Under the pieces are notes generated by a model, which was not told the DNA's origin, did not search any database, and worked only from the letters and a program-made list of their open reading frames with translations. Position numbers and translations under genes: made by a program. Of a stretch of 64,000 nucleotides of DNA, positions 22,260-35,300 are shown piece by piece. Source of the DNA: Homalodisca vitripennis. Taxonomy: Eukaryota; Arthropoda; Insecta; Hemiptera; Cicadellidae. The DNA lies in the NCBI RefSeq assembly GCF_021130785.1, contig NC_060214.1, positions 107,730,001-107,794,000 on the forward strand, given 5' to 3'. Position 1 is the stretch's first letter; each line of letters opens with the position of its first letter.

Positions 22260-23560
22260 AATCATTTTTCTACAGAAATCTCCCACAGGTAAGTAGTTCA
22301 CCAGCTAAGTAGTTGTGGGTTTGCTTTTTTTAGTTTGTGTATAAGGTTTAATTTATTTTCAGATAAAAATTATTTCCTCTTTCAATTTTGATTTAAAGCC
22401 TACCAATATTTGGTGTGTTTTTTTATTAGTTTATTGATATCAATATTGTGGTTTGGTCCCTTGGAAGTTAATTTTTGTTTTGTAGTTCTTTTTCTTATGA
22501 TCTCTCTTCCAATGACTCAATCCTAAAAAAATTCCATTCCTAATTTTATTTCTGTTTGTATCTTTTAGTCTCTGAGGGGTTGTAAAGGAGTTTTTGGTCT
22601 GGGTATCACTGATTCTAACTGTATTTTCAGAAATAACTTTTTCTGGATGTTGCTGATTCCATTGGCATTAAAGGTATCAGTTTTTTGTCTGGGTTTTCAA
22701 CATTTTACTTGGAGTCAACTCACAGTCTGCTGTAATCATATTCGTCTGTAATGTGTCATAATTATTGGTGAAAGGTTTTTGGTGTGGGTATTACTCATTC
22801 CCACTGTCATTTTGGGTATTAGGTCTGTAGTCTGGGTTTGGATGGTTCTCTCCATAGTACTTGGCATACAGATTTTCTGTGAGGGTTGGGCAGTCTTCCC
22901 CAGTCTTTATCGGCTCATTGGTTGTCACCCCCCTCAGCCCTTGTGTAGTTATGTGAGTGCTGTTCCTGAAATTCTTTGCTTTTTGTCATTTGCAATTAAA
23001 CACTGAAATAGTTTGTCTTTTCCCTTTTTTATGGTGTTTAATTTGGTTTAACTGGTTTAAGAGGAACTTCAGTATGTTTATTTTGGATTTGTGTTAGTAA
23101 GTCCTACAGTGTGCAAGTGTTTCTTACATTGACCAAGTACATTAATAAGGAAATTATCTGTGTCAAAATGCCTTTGTTTAGTTTAATCAACAGGTTCGTA
23201 AACTGGATGTTAGTGCCTCTTATTCTAAGCGTCTTGCCACCTGATTGCCGGAATCCCGGAATTGGATGGTTCCGAAAAGGATTGGCTAAATACAGACTCT
23301 TTTGCTATAATATCTGATGTCATATGAAATATTAGATCGCATTTTAATGATAGTGCAATAGCCCATACTAATCAAACCTGTCCTCCATTATCCCACAACT
23401 TTCACTAGATACACGGATTTATATATTTCCGCCATGACCTGTAAGTTTAGTGCTAGAAGAACTTCAAGTTCAGCTGTAGGGATGCTTAAAAAAGCTCCTG
23501 TTAATAATAAGCAAGCCAGTCTTTGTAAGCTGATTGCTTGTCTTTGACCTTGACTTGCTC
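22260..23560. other. No gene recognised; G/T-rich stretch
   Basis: 22360-23000 is G/T-rich on the + strand with a loosely repeated phrase (TTTTGGTCTGGGTATCACTG near 22593; TTTTGGTGTGGGTATTACTC near 22777). It looks like decayed transposon or degenerate duplication. No protein similarity was recognised. Confidence 0.45.
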
Positions 23561-23589
23561 AACAAGCGGGTCATGTGTAGTTTTATGCC

Positions 23590-24000
23590 TCAGTCCGTGC
23601 CAACAAAGCACATGGAAGCCATAACGGCCCATCTATTTGGGTGTTTATTTCATGTCACCTTGTGCAGCCCTAAATATTAACCGACTCCGAGACAGCAAGC
23701 TGAGTAACACCCAGCTTCAATCAAGAAAAAGACTCAAGGTTCTCTATCCTAGTGAAGAGAACTACAACTGTCTTTGGAGGATTAACTACAAGTTCCTTTA
23801 TAAGACACTACTTGTGTACACAATGATGACCAGCATTCATGATATCGGCAACGATGTTGCAGTACTTTCGTTGTACCACCAGAACTATTTCATCAGCATA
23901 GTCGTAGACATAGATAATCCGCTCGTGTTAGTTCTTCTAAGAGACCATTGCCCACAAGATTATAGAGTAAAGGTGAAAAACACCCCCTTGTAGACAGCCC
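23590..24000 (-). pseudogene. LINE reverse-transcriptase fragment (R1/jockey-like)
   Basis: The minus-strand translation gives the palm-domain box VYDYADEIVLVV (YADE instead of the usual YADD, at 23889-23900) and the following LVVNPPKTVVVLFTR motif, as in R1- and jockey-type LINEs. In-frame stops interrupt it between the two motifs. A 118-codon open frame on the + strand here is its shadow. Confidence 0.75.
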
Positions 24001-24119
24001 TTAACTGGAGCAATAATCACATATTTGTCATGTAAAGTACTTACAACACATCTGGAACGAAACATAGTATCAATTCATTTGAAAATGCTTGGATCAACAT
24101 TATGCCTCTGTACCCCAAG

Positions 24120-25678
24120 GACTATGGGCTATAGACGTATGATATTGCTGATATAGCTAATTATTGTTAATAAATGTACAGTTCGTATTCGTGTATTGTT
24201 TTTTTATTTATCATAAATGATCCACAACAATATTAACCAAACGTTTCGTCAAATGCTACTTCAATATCAAGAAATAGGCTGATACATAATCAAAGACAGT
24301 ATATTCTTAAATGTGCAATGGCGTTTGGATAATACTTTTTAAAGCTCTATATTAAAAATGACTAAAACAGCATAGTAGATCCATACTATGCAAATAAAAC
24401 AAGCACGAAAATTGTACTATTAGTGACAAATTAAATTTAGTTCACTTTACATGATTTTATCATTGTAATATTTATAAGTTTTCAAGTCTTACATAGATTT
24501 TTAATCTACCTAATGCAACGTGTAAATGTTAATAATTATGTATCTATATAATTTATAATCACGATTACGATCCCAATTTTTAAAGCATCTTCAAGAAAAA
24601 TGGTGTAAACGGCCTAGGACTAACAATATTTGAATACTTCAGCGTACAGCTCATCCAGTGTAAAGATGAGTTGTGTAATATTAATGCATTGTTAACATAA
24701 ATATTATAACAAATATTCTATTAATTGTTGTTACCATTAATTGCTACATCAACTGTACATAAAAACAGTATAAAACATAAAAATTAACAATCTTATTAGA
24801 TAGCTCAAATCCATAAGCTAAAATAAATTGCTTTGTGTGCTGGTAGTATTGAACAACAACAAAAAACGTACTACATCAGCTGAGGTGTAAACATACGAGT
24901 AGATTAACACACCACATAGCACAGAGCAGTGTTTATTATCAATGTCGGTTGCCATGGCAACGTGTATGTATGTAGTATCATCAACAGTTTCGTCTGTCCA
25001 AGAATAATAAAAGATATAAACTACTAAAAGTGATACATACTTGTGCATCAATTTAAGTTAGTTTATAACAAGCGATTATGTTGTTTCATAACCTTAAAGT
25101 AAAGGATGGCACCTACACAAAAACAATATATTCCATGGTAATATTTAAAAATGTAATTCTTAGTATTGCTAGGTACTGAACTAGCCAACTGTTTATTAGT
25201 TGCTCAGACCACAATATCACACGAAAAATGTCTGGCTAATAGTAAGCTACGTAAGAATTAGTCATATTTAATTTACGTTTCTTTACATTTAAATTTTTTT
25301 CATTTTAATATTGGAGTAATAAGATATTGTCACACATAGAAAATCTTCCCAGCCTCTAGGTGTTCATATTTTATGGCATAAATACAACCAGATATGAATA
25401 GATGATACTTCTACTGACACTGAAAAATTAAAATCTAACAATAACAATTTATTTAAAATTTTGAACAGCCTATGTGATATTTTGTAGCAAGTAATTTACA
25501 TTTCTAAAACTCACTGGGTCCAAATTTTTATTAAGCCAAACACACTGCTATCGTCTCAACATGTATTTATACTTTGCTTAATTCCGAATGTGCCAGGTTT
25601 CACTCATACAAACTGAATTACTGACATGACTACAACTCTAGAACTCCGATTCCCGTAGGACAACTAGCCTACTGGAAT
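24120..25678. other. No gene recognised
   Basis: AT-rich, with short unsupported frames on both strands. No shared repeat was recognised. Confidence 0.5.
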
Positions 25679-25688
25679 ATTAAAGTAT

Positions 25689-26093
25689 CCCATCACTTTT
25701 GGCTGGTTTATATCTTCCAGTAGAACTATAAAAAACCAATATGATACATCAGTGTGCTGTCAGGCAATGGCAGATCAGTAACATAAAATTTCATGTTGTC
25801 GAATTAAAAGGGTTTATTAGATCTTTTTTAATGCAGAGGATGACTGGTAGATTGGATTAAGCTCTCCTAATAAACGTTTTAGAAGCCTGAGAATCTCCCT
25901 GGGACTGGAAGAGGTTCAATCTTTTTATGGTGTCGGAGGTAATTTGGGATCTCACAGGATATGGTTTGTACCCAACAAGCTTAGGTGCCCATTTTGAGTA
26001 TCCTGTCACTCCGGAAGCATTGCAAAGGGCTCTTTTAGGGCTAAGTGCAGTGATGGGTTTCCTTACCTTATTGTCCTAGGCTAAGTCAAAAAA
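25689..26093 (+). mobile_element. Rep-A retroposed repeat, full copy
   Basis: 405 bases flanked by a perfect 10-bp duplication ATTAAAGTAT (25679-25688 and 26094-26103), ending in an A-rich tail after TTGTCCTAGG. The 5' part (TTTTGGCTGGTTTATATCTT) and 3' part (TATCCTGTCACTCCGGAAGC, TTTTAGGGCTAAGTGCAG) recur in the copies near 38400, 50000, 56058 and 58700. The tail plus variable-length target duplication indicates LINE-driven retroposition. No ORF and no clear tRNA-type promoter: a SINE or a short LINE 3' end. Confidence 0.8.
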
Positions 26094-26109
26094 ATTAAAG
26101 TATTTGTAA

Positions 26110-26510
26110 AATTAGTATATTTGCTCCTCTAACAGTTACAGTTGTTTCTTTCCCACAAATTTTACATAAAGGGGTTTTCGGTACGAGTCCAACATGTTGA
26201 AGCCACAAAAACAATATATTTTATTAATGTCTTGTCATCTTTCAAAGCAATGCCGTGTAGTTTTCTAAAAATTGACTGCCATTTTTAATAATTAAAATTA
26301 CTTATGTAAAATTGAAATATTACCCTACGTGTATTATTTTAAAGTGTTTACAGCTGTTGATATAGACTATTTAAGTCTATAGTTCAAAATAGTAATAGTT
26401 CAAAATTATTTATCAGTATTGATTGATTATATCGATGGTTATGATTAAGTAATATCGTTTGCCAATTTCGATATAAAAACCGGGTCCGCTTATTGTACCC
26501 TAACTTACCC
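26110..26510. mobile_element. TIR8 family, copy B (one end missing)
   Basis: Inverted relative to copy A: its right end (CGATATAAAAACCGGGTCCG, CTTATTGTACCCTA) is the reverse complement of the left end of copy A. Interior similarity is high, for example AACATGTTGAAGCCAC against GTGGCTTCAACATGTT. The other terminal repeat is absent, cut near the Rep-A insertion at 25689-26093. Confidence 0.8.
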
Positions 26511-26519
26511 AAGTACGGT

Positions 26520-29320
26520 ATGATAATAAATAGCTTCATAACAAATTTGAAAAACTGTTTTGATTCAACTATTAATTTATGCAAATACAATAATATGTAT
26601 TTGCTATGTAAGGTATTAGAATATGGTAAAGAATAAATAGGTTTTATATAATATGATAAATATATTACATGTTGAGATACTTTTGTTTATTGTCAAATTT
26701 TAAACTGTTTATTAAAAACTAGTGATGTGTGATTGTGAGAGGTTAATACAATCAAAATTATTTTTATAATTGTTTCAACTGCTTAGGGTGAGGTTTATAC
26801 AATCAAAAGGTTTCACTCAAATGTTACATTTGTTATAAGCCAATTCATCTGTTATTGTTCACTCTACATGAGCCTGTTTTGTTGCACTTGTTTATTTGTA
26901 CTTCCTTTCCCTATTGGTTTATGCCAGTCTCTTTCCATTAGTGTACTCTATTGTGATGGTGAAGTCGTGTTTACTTTAACTACCAAAAATAATTACAGGT
27001 TTAATATTTTCTGAGTCACAAAATTATAGGCACAATTTTAGTGTTTTGTTGTAACAATGAAAAATCGAAGAACATCAATTGTGTGGTAAATTTTTGAATA
27101 AGCATTTAGTGTAGTAAAGTGTAGCGGCTAATATTCTAACTCATTAACAAATGTTGTAAAAGAATCATAACAACATTATAATGTTTTGTTAAAAATCTTT
27201 ATATTGATCAGCAAATGTTTCCTGAACAAATGATTTAGGAATTCAATTACCCAGTAAGAGAATGGATGATACACCTAAATGAAACAATCACTAGAAACAG
27301 TAATTTCTCATTAAGTGTTTTTATGAATCATCACAATAACAGAAATTCTGGAATCAAGCATTTTGTTTACATCAAAAGATTGTCCGGTAGAAAAATAGAT
27401 ACCAGTTGCCGGTTGGGTCTCAATGAAACTTGATAGAAACATCTGGGCAAGTTGGTAAGAACCTCTTGTTAAAGAAATCACAGTCAAAATGTCTTGAGAG
27501 TTTTTTTATATTTTTGCTCTTGTGTAAACAATGAGGCTGGTATCATGAAGCATTTATTAATAAGTATTGCTTTGAAATCTGTCTGATTGTCTATATAAAG
27601 TTATGTTACTGAAAAGGATACCCCACAGTAGATAATTATATTTATAATTTTTCATTTATTTTTTAAAGAAACCAAATCTAGTCACTTGGATTATTATATT
27701 TTTCTGTCCATACTTTGTTACATTATTATGTATTTGTAATTGGTCTTTACCATAAATAAATAAATTATAATATGATCATGTAAATTATACTGTTATACAG
27801 ACTTCAATGAATGCTTTAATTCAATTTCAACTGTAAGAAGCTACAGTATTGTTTCAGTAGCCAATATGATAGACTTGCAGTGGTTGCCAAATAATTTTGT
27901 TCAAACCGTATGTAATGACTTTGATTGTAGATATTAATATACCAGAGTATTAATATTTATATTATCAATGAGACATCCAAGACGATATAAAATATTTTTT
28001 TGATTAGTAAGCTCCTAGTGAATATTCAGTACAATTTATTACTAAATTGGTTAACTATTAAATATTATCTGGTTTGTCTAAAATAAAAATCACAGTTCTA
28101 AATAAAAACAATGGATTTATTTTAAACTGGCAAATTAATAAGTTCAACGTTTCAGAATTTTCATCACTCTATTTTCCACAAAGAATTGACAAACCGTTTA
28201 GTAAATTTAAAAGTTCCTTTGGTAAGAAATAAAAATATTAATCAAATATATCAAACTAAAAATCAAAGCTCTCTTCTAAAATAAAATAATAAAGTTTTAA
28301 AATAAAAACCAAATACCACTTGGAAATAACTAAAATAAAAATTTTCACTTCTAAGTATGCTCACAATTCAAAAAATAAAAATTTAAACTTTTCTGTCCAC
28401 TAGTTGAACCTTAACTTTCAAGTCTCTGCAATTCAGATTACAACTCTCTCCAACAATTATTAATGTTCAATTAATTTCCAATTAATAATTCACAATAAAA
28501 CAGTTCCAGTTAAATATTAATAAATTACTAAATTTCCAACTTTCAATTAAAGTTATTAACAAAGTTCAATTTTAATTCACCTTTCTTGCAAGATTGAACC
28601 AACTGTAACTTGTATGATTCTATAATGCTCTATTGTTCATCAAGAATTAATTATGCAGATTGCTCTGTAGTTTCTATGAATTTAATTTTTTCCTATAACA
28701 AAGACAACAAAATTAATTTAATATCAGATCTGGAAGACTATTTCAATAAAACGTACAATAAATTTGGTGCTTACCTCAAAATCCCTCGCGGAAAAAAATT
28801 AAGAAACATGGCGCACTGTAATACAACTTAACTCACTAAAATGACCAAAAGAAGGGCGAAAATTATGAGCGGGTACTTAAATACTTCCCTTTCCAATCAA
28901 CTTTGCAGGACATCCGCGGTGTTCTCTCATTGGTCCAGCTGTATCAAACAAGGAGAATAATAGTCGCAACAAGACAAGTATCAATTCAAGGCAGTCAACC
29001 TGCCTTCCTAACAATTTAAAACTACCAGTACTAACTTGCCAAAGGATTACATGTTCGTTTTTACCCTGACTTTTCACAATCTAATTTAAAATTAAATCCC
29101 AATATTTCGTTCCCAAAATTTTAATTTAATTTAAGTTTTAATTTTTTTTAAATAAATCAATGTAGCTTTAAAAACGCTACACTGTAGTTCAATAAATGTA
29201 ACAGGTGAACTACATTTTTGGGGTCGGAGGCAGTGAGATATGAGCAGCGAACTTGTGTTAAGTTGTAAAATTAATTACAGTAATTAAACTTAAAACTTTT
29301 CAGTTTTTGAACATTTTCAG
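26520..29320. other. Anonymous region upstream of IFT70 exon 2
   Basis: No coding similarity. It should contain the missing first exon and promoter of IFT70, or these lie still further upstream. 28080-28420 is a run of A-rich AAATAAAAA-type words, and 28420-28600 is strikingly poor in G on the + strand. The imperfect inverse AGTGTAGCGG (27118) / AACGCTACACT (29173) may mark the ends of an old transposon, but a target duplication is not clear. Confidence 0.4.
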
Positions 29321-29386
29321 ATAAAAGACCAACAATATAGTGAAGCCCTCCAGATATTGAATGGCGTACTGACTGCAAATCCTAAT
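29321..29386 (+). CDS. IFT70 exon 2 (first exon found)
   Basis: 22 codons beginning IKDQQYSEALQILNGVL, phase 0, acceptor CATTTTCAG, donor GTAAGT. It matches the first TPR helix just after the short N-terminus. A coding exon with the start codon must lie upstream. Confidence 0.85.
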
Positions 29387-32300
29387 GTAAGTATGTAAAA
29401 CATCACATGATAACACAAAACAAACTATTTAATTCTCCGGTCATCAACTTATTTAAATAAATTTTATTGGCTGAGCATTAGTGAAGTCAATTACTAGTGG
29501 GGCTGGAAAAATTTCATTTCTGTCTGTCTGTCTGCATAATATCTCGAAAACAAACATTCATATAGACTTCGAAATTATAAAGAAGCTTAATTAATATGAT
29601 GAACAATGAGTTTGATTGTGGTGCATGTCACTCAATTGTGTTTTGCTGAGTATTAGCGAATATTTTTACATTGGTCTTACAAGCATCTTTGATGGTAACG
29701 AGAAAATATCAGAATAAATAAATTTGTCAACAAACTCAGCATGCTCATAAGATTGTAACGTGTGAATTGTAATTCATAAAGTAAATGAAACAATATTAAC
29801 ACATGTAGCATAATTATCCCAACACATCCAATACCTATCATTTTATGGTGACTGGGGTTGTAGACTTGTATTGTTTAAACAATGATATGAAACACAATTT
29901 ATTGAACAAAAGTGGCAAGATATCTCGAGAAAGATTTCATCTCTAGACTTTAAATTTTGCATGTAACTTCATTTCTATATGGACAAAAATGAGTTGAATG
30001 ATGTTATATGCCCAACCATGGATTTGGCTGAGCATCGTTGGAGCCTATCAATGAGTAGGCTGACACAATTTCTCGTTTGTTTGCTGAGGGATGTAAAAGT
30101 TCTTTGCTGTTTGATTGTCTACCTGACAAATAAGGTATAGATTTGAATTTTGCATTGGACCTAAGCGAAGCGAAGCCTGTTTGGTGATTTGTGGTGTAGC
30201 GTACGCCTGTCTTATTTTAGAGTCATATGTATCAAATAAAATGTTTTAATTTGAATAATATTACCATCATTAATTAAAATAGTTATATAATCATATTTCA
30301 ATTAGTTACTTGTTATTTAATATGAGTTTTCTGTTGGCAGTCCAGAGCTTGCTTGTCGCTGCTAGCGTATTGCTACTTCTACACTCAAGACTTTGTGAGT
30401 GCTGCCAACTGTTATGAGCGGTTGGTAGCCCTCGTGCCAGAGGAGCAGGACTACCAACTGTATTATGCCCAGTGCCTGTATCAGGCTTGCCTCTATCAGG
30501 ATGCTCTTCGAATTGTCAGCCAGATCGAGGACCCTTCCGTACAGCCTAAGGTGGGTGTTGGTGTATTTCTATAATAAATGCAAACTATCAGTTAATCGCG
30601 TACTAGACATATCCAAAACAAATTTTGTTTTATTTTACACTATACAAATGATGGGCAGTGTACAACAAGCATATCCGGTTTTTATATCGCTTATTACAAT
30701 CATCGATACTTTATATATCGAATAACAGAACTATCAACCGATAACAAAGTATATAAAATACTAAATTAAAATCACATGTTTCAAATTAATAGAAATAGTT
30801 TAAACAATATGCAATGTCATAAATAATTAAAAAAACCCATACGATTAATCAAACGAAAAATTAAGACAAATGATTGGGAAAATATCATTTAAATAAAGAT
30901 AACGTAACAACAAAACAAACATCTTGACACCAAAAAAACACAGTAAATCATCTTTTAGTGTTATTTTGAGTAGTTTTATAAATTTAACTATCTTATTTTA
31001 TTAAAAAGAAGTTATGTTCAAAACAAAGTGTTTTAGAATTTGAAAATGTGTGTATAGTTTGTATAGATGATTAATTAGTTGATTAATGATAAGCATTAGT
31101 TATTGTTAGTATAATCCAATTAATTACCATTGGTTGATTATATCGATAGGTATAGTAATTAAATATTGTTTAATAATTTCAATATAAAAAACCGGGTCCA
31201 CTTATCATACTCTACCGCAAATAATTGTAAGATTGGATCTAAAATTGATAGCAATTAAATTGTACAAAGTGATAAATGTTAAATTCTTACGATAAGAGTT
31301 CGCTTTAATCTAACTTGGAACGATAATGTATTCAATATTTCTAAAAAATTTTGGTTTGTTTACTAAAAGTATAAAATTCAGTGTTGTAGCACTTTAAGCT
31401 AATAATTAGAAATTCACATTAAATTTTTGTATGTTTTTTTTTTGTAGTTTTATAAACATAAGTTATGGTTACAGACGGGTCTGTAACTGTCCAGTAAGTT
31501 CTAAAAACTGGTGTTGTCACTCAGAGGGTATCTAGTATTGGTATGTCACTATCCGCAAATGTTAAGATACTGAAAAAGAAGATAGCTTGGTCAACAGATC
31601 TAATTATTTGCAGAGGCTTGTGGTTAGAATGGGATGACCTTTCTAAGTTAGAAAGGAGGTATTAATTGTCCTTGATCAGAGGGAAGTGTTTCCTTCTTGT
31701 CTCATTCGACTAGTTAAGGGTGGAACAGTACTCGTCTTCACTTCTTTCGAGTTTGCATGTTCCAGATAGTGGAGTACCCCATATTATCCCTCCACCATTG
31801 TGTTTTTCCTTGGATCATGTATAGGAGTTCCCGATCTCCACCTATCCGTCTTTAATATCCTTTTAATTTCACAGATCTTTCAGGAATTTCACAGAGGTTT
31901 CCATCTTCTTACCATTCAGAAAAAAAAACAAGCAGTTATCACTTACATTACATTTTTGTTAATGTGCTCTACTTTTTTGACCAATTATAATTTTGTATGG
32001 TTACCAACAAGTGTTGGTGCAGGTGCGGAAACTAAAGGCAGCTATCAAGTATGGGGAGGAGGATCTTGTGAGTGCCAAGGTGCTGATGGAGAGCAGTCCA
32101 GAAGATGATCCAGACACTGAGATCAACCATGGGTGCCTACTGTACAAGGTAACCTCTCCGAGGAGGCCACAATGGTTGTGTTTGTAAATATGATACTAAG
32201 TACCAAAACACTAATCTTTGGGGGATGGTGGTGATCCTCTTCTTCCAAATAGCATTGCATTTGGCCATCGATGATGATTCAAAAATCAATTAGAAGATCC

Positions 32301-35300
32301 AGTTTTATATCTTTACAATAGTTTAAAATTTATTTAGCAAACAGTTTAATAGTTTTTTTTTTTTTTTTTAAGAGGAGCTCTTCTTATTAGGATAAAAACT
32401 ATTGCATTAAAAGAAATAAGTAATCGTCCAATAATTTTAAATTTAATTCACTAGGCCTTTCAATAAAAGAAATAAGTAATCGTCCAATAATTTTAAATTT
32501 AATTCACAAGGCCTTTCAATATCAAAGATGCCATTGTCTCAGTTGTGAATTTAAACAATTTGAAACAGTAAAAATATTCTTTAATTTAAAAATATTATAA
32601 GCTGAATAAAACATACTAAAATATTTGTATCAATAAAGCTATAATAAATATACATATGTATTATTTTGGGTCAAAAAGAATCTAGTTTTAGTGTTTAAAG
32701 GAAAAGTGTTTTCTTATTTTCATTTCAAATTTTTTTTATTTCTAAGCAAATTATTTCTCTTATTCGTTGTGATAAAGGTTAACGTATATGTTCATCTTAA
32801 CATTTTTTGAAATATATTTTTTATTTCTTTATAAAATGGACCATAACTTATGGATTGCCAAATAAGTTATGGCAAAGCCTTTTTACAAAGCCTTCTTTGT
32901 CACTTTTTAAAAGTGGTTCTTAATTTTTTTGAATAAAGGCTTCTTTTTTTGAATTTTTTTTAAATTTTCAATTAATAGTATCCATTGCATAACGCTCTAT
33001 TTGTTACATTATTTAATTCTTTTGAGTACGGTACTCAATGTGTTTCAAAGGTTTTGTAAATAATCTGTTAATCATGGCGTGGAAAGTTTTTTCCAATAAG
33101 AAGAGCTCCTCCTTCAATGAAATGTCAACTATCATGTGTACTGAGCTCAAAAGACTTCAGCAATTAAAAACAAAAATAATGTTAATTTCCGATAACATTA
33201 GTTATTTTTAAGAAATGCAAAAGAAACAAAATGTTTCAAAAATTTATAAAGATACGTTGATTAAAAATTCAGTAACTATTATTTCAAATTCTTACCTGAC
33301 GATGGCATATTTGATGTTGAAAGACCTCTTACGTTAAATTGAAAATTATTGGGCAGTTGTGTATTTCTATACAGCAATAGTTTAATAGGAATTTTTTAAT
33401 GATTTTGTATTTAGAAAGTTACGAATCATGGTATATAAGAAAACAGAGACAACATGATACAGATCAGTGTTATAAATGTAAGAACTACTATAAATATAAG
33501 AAACTGGCGTCCCACAGGGCTCAATCCTGGGCCCAGTATTTTTTTATTACTTACATAAAATGATTTACCTGGTTGTATTAATACTAACCATCCAAGCTCT
33601 AATATGTTTGCTGATGACCTGGCTGTACAAGTTAAATGTAATAATATTTTATTTGCTAAAGATGTTCTTTCTAATATTAGTGACACTATCGAGGACTGGT
33701 CAGCTGCCAATTCACTCTGTCTTAATACAGATAAAACCCAGACTCTAGAATTTTGTTTAAAACCGTCTAGACAACAGAAAATTGACTATGTTAAATTTCT
33801 TAGGAGTTATTCTTCAAAGTTAACATCAAATGGGATAGGCACAGTTGAAATGTTATGCAATAAAGTGTCTAAGGGTTATTTTTATATTAATTAGGCTAAG
33901 ATATATTGTAACTACAAACATCCTCATTACTGTCTACTATGCGCCTACCTTCATAGTTTCTTGTCTTATGGAATTATTGTATGGGGCAATGATTGTAACA
34001 CAAAAAAATTATTAATTTTACAAAAAACGTGCTATTAAGATTATAGATAATGTAAATATAAGGACTCACTGTAAACCTTAATTTAAAAACGTATGGTATT
34101 CTTACAGTACCTGCACTTTATATTTTAGATTGCTTATCTGTATATATAAAAATGAATGTTTGTATGTTTGTCCATATCGTGAACTATCTATCATGATGAA
34201 AATTTGTACGTATATGTATTTTTTCCACGGAGACTAAAAGCTATGCCCATCCCTTTCCCGATTCAATTCTCTTAGAAATAATATCATTGCAGCAAACATA
34301 GTTAACGTTTCAAATTTTTAACCAGCTGTTCTTTGTTTATTAATTGTTTTAAAGCATAGAGTAACGGGCATTAAACTCTACAATCACTGTTTAAACTCTT
34401 CCTATCCAATCAATTAAATTTCGTAAAAATATTCACCTTTAACTGCAATATTTATTTAATATAAACCATGCTCATGCTTGATCAGAAGTAATGCAGATAT
34501 CATAATTACTAATGGCTACAAATATAAAAGAATGTTATAAAATCAACCTTAGTTTTTTTTTGAAGTATGGTTCTCAAACTCCGTGTAACATATTCTCTCG
34601 ATCGAGACAACCAAAGCAAAGCTCAATCGTTCGGAGATATACTAATTTAATCTAATTTTATTATAGTAAAAAAAAAAAATTACTAAGTATATATATTAGA
34701 TGCTAGATCTGGTAATACCTTCATAATACGCCCAAGAGTTAGATTATCTCAGCACTAGTGTACTGTTTTCAACGGGAAATTGCGTACTTGCAAAAAATTA
34801 TTGAAATGCGCAGCAAAGCGCGCCGGGGCCGACGCTAGTTGTATATAAAAAGAAATTTACATGCCATACCTACAAATAGATCTGTACATAACCATATGAC
34901 TAGAAACTCAAATAGAATATCTCAATGATTGTTTTGCTGAAAGGCATTATACTCTCTACAAAAAGCTATTTGTTTGCCCATATGACATCAGTGATTATTA
35001 TGCTAGACACTATCATTGATGATAGTTCATGCTGAATTTGTTTCTGAGACTGCTATACATTGTAAAGATGTTCTGGTAATAAAGAATTTGTTAGGAGGAA
35101 TTTGGATGAGGACAAAGGTGGTAGAATTGAAGAGAAAACTGTTTTGGACAAAAGATTAACGTAGCTATCGTTAGGAAGGGTTGATTCAATGAGAATGATG
35201 AGTGTAGCTCCAGTTCACATTCCACTTAATGCAGCAGGTGAAATATATGTTGTCACAGGATTTGGCTCCTGGAATCTGGAGCTATGCATGTCTAAAGAGA

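Noticed and set aside
23637..23993. 118-codon + strand ORF
   Set aside because: The opposite strand carries the YADE and NPPKT motifs of a reverse transcriptase, so this is its shadow.
27118..29183. 2-kb DNA transposon with AGTGTAGCG ends
   Set aside because: The inverted match is only about 9-10 bases and no convincing target duplication is present.
29241..29320. ATG at 29241 as the IFT70 start in a longer exon
   Set aside because: Its frame stops before the acceptor at 29321 and the peptide (MSSELVLSCKINYSN) has no similarity to the IFT70 N-terminus.
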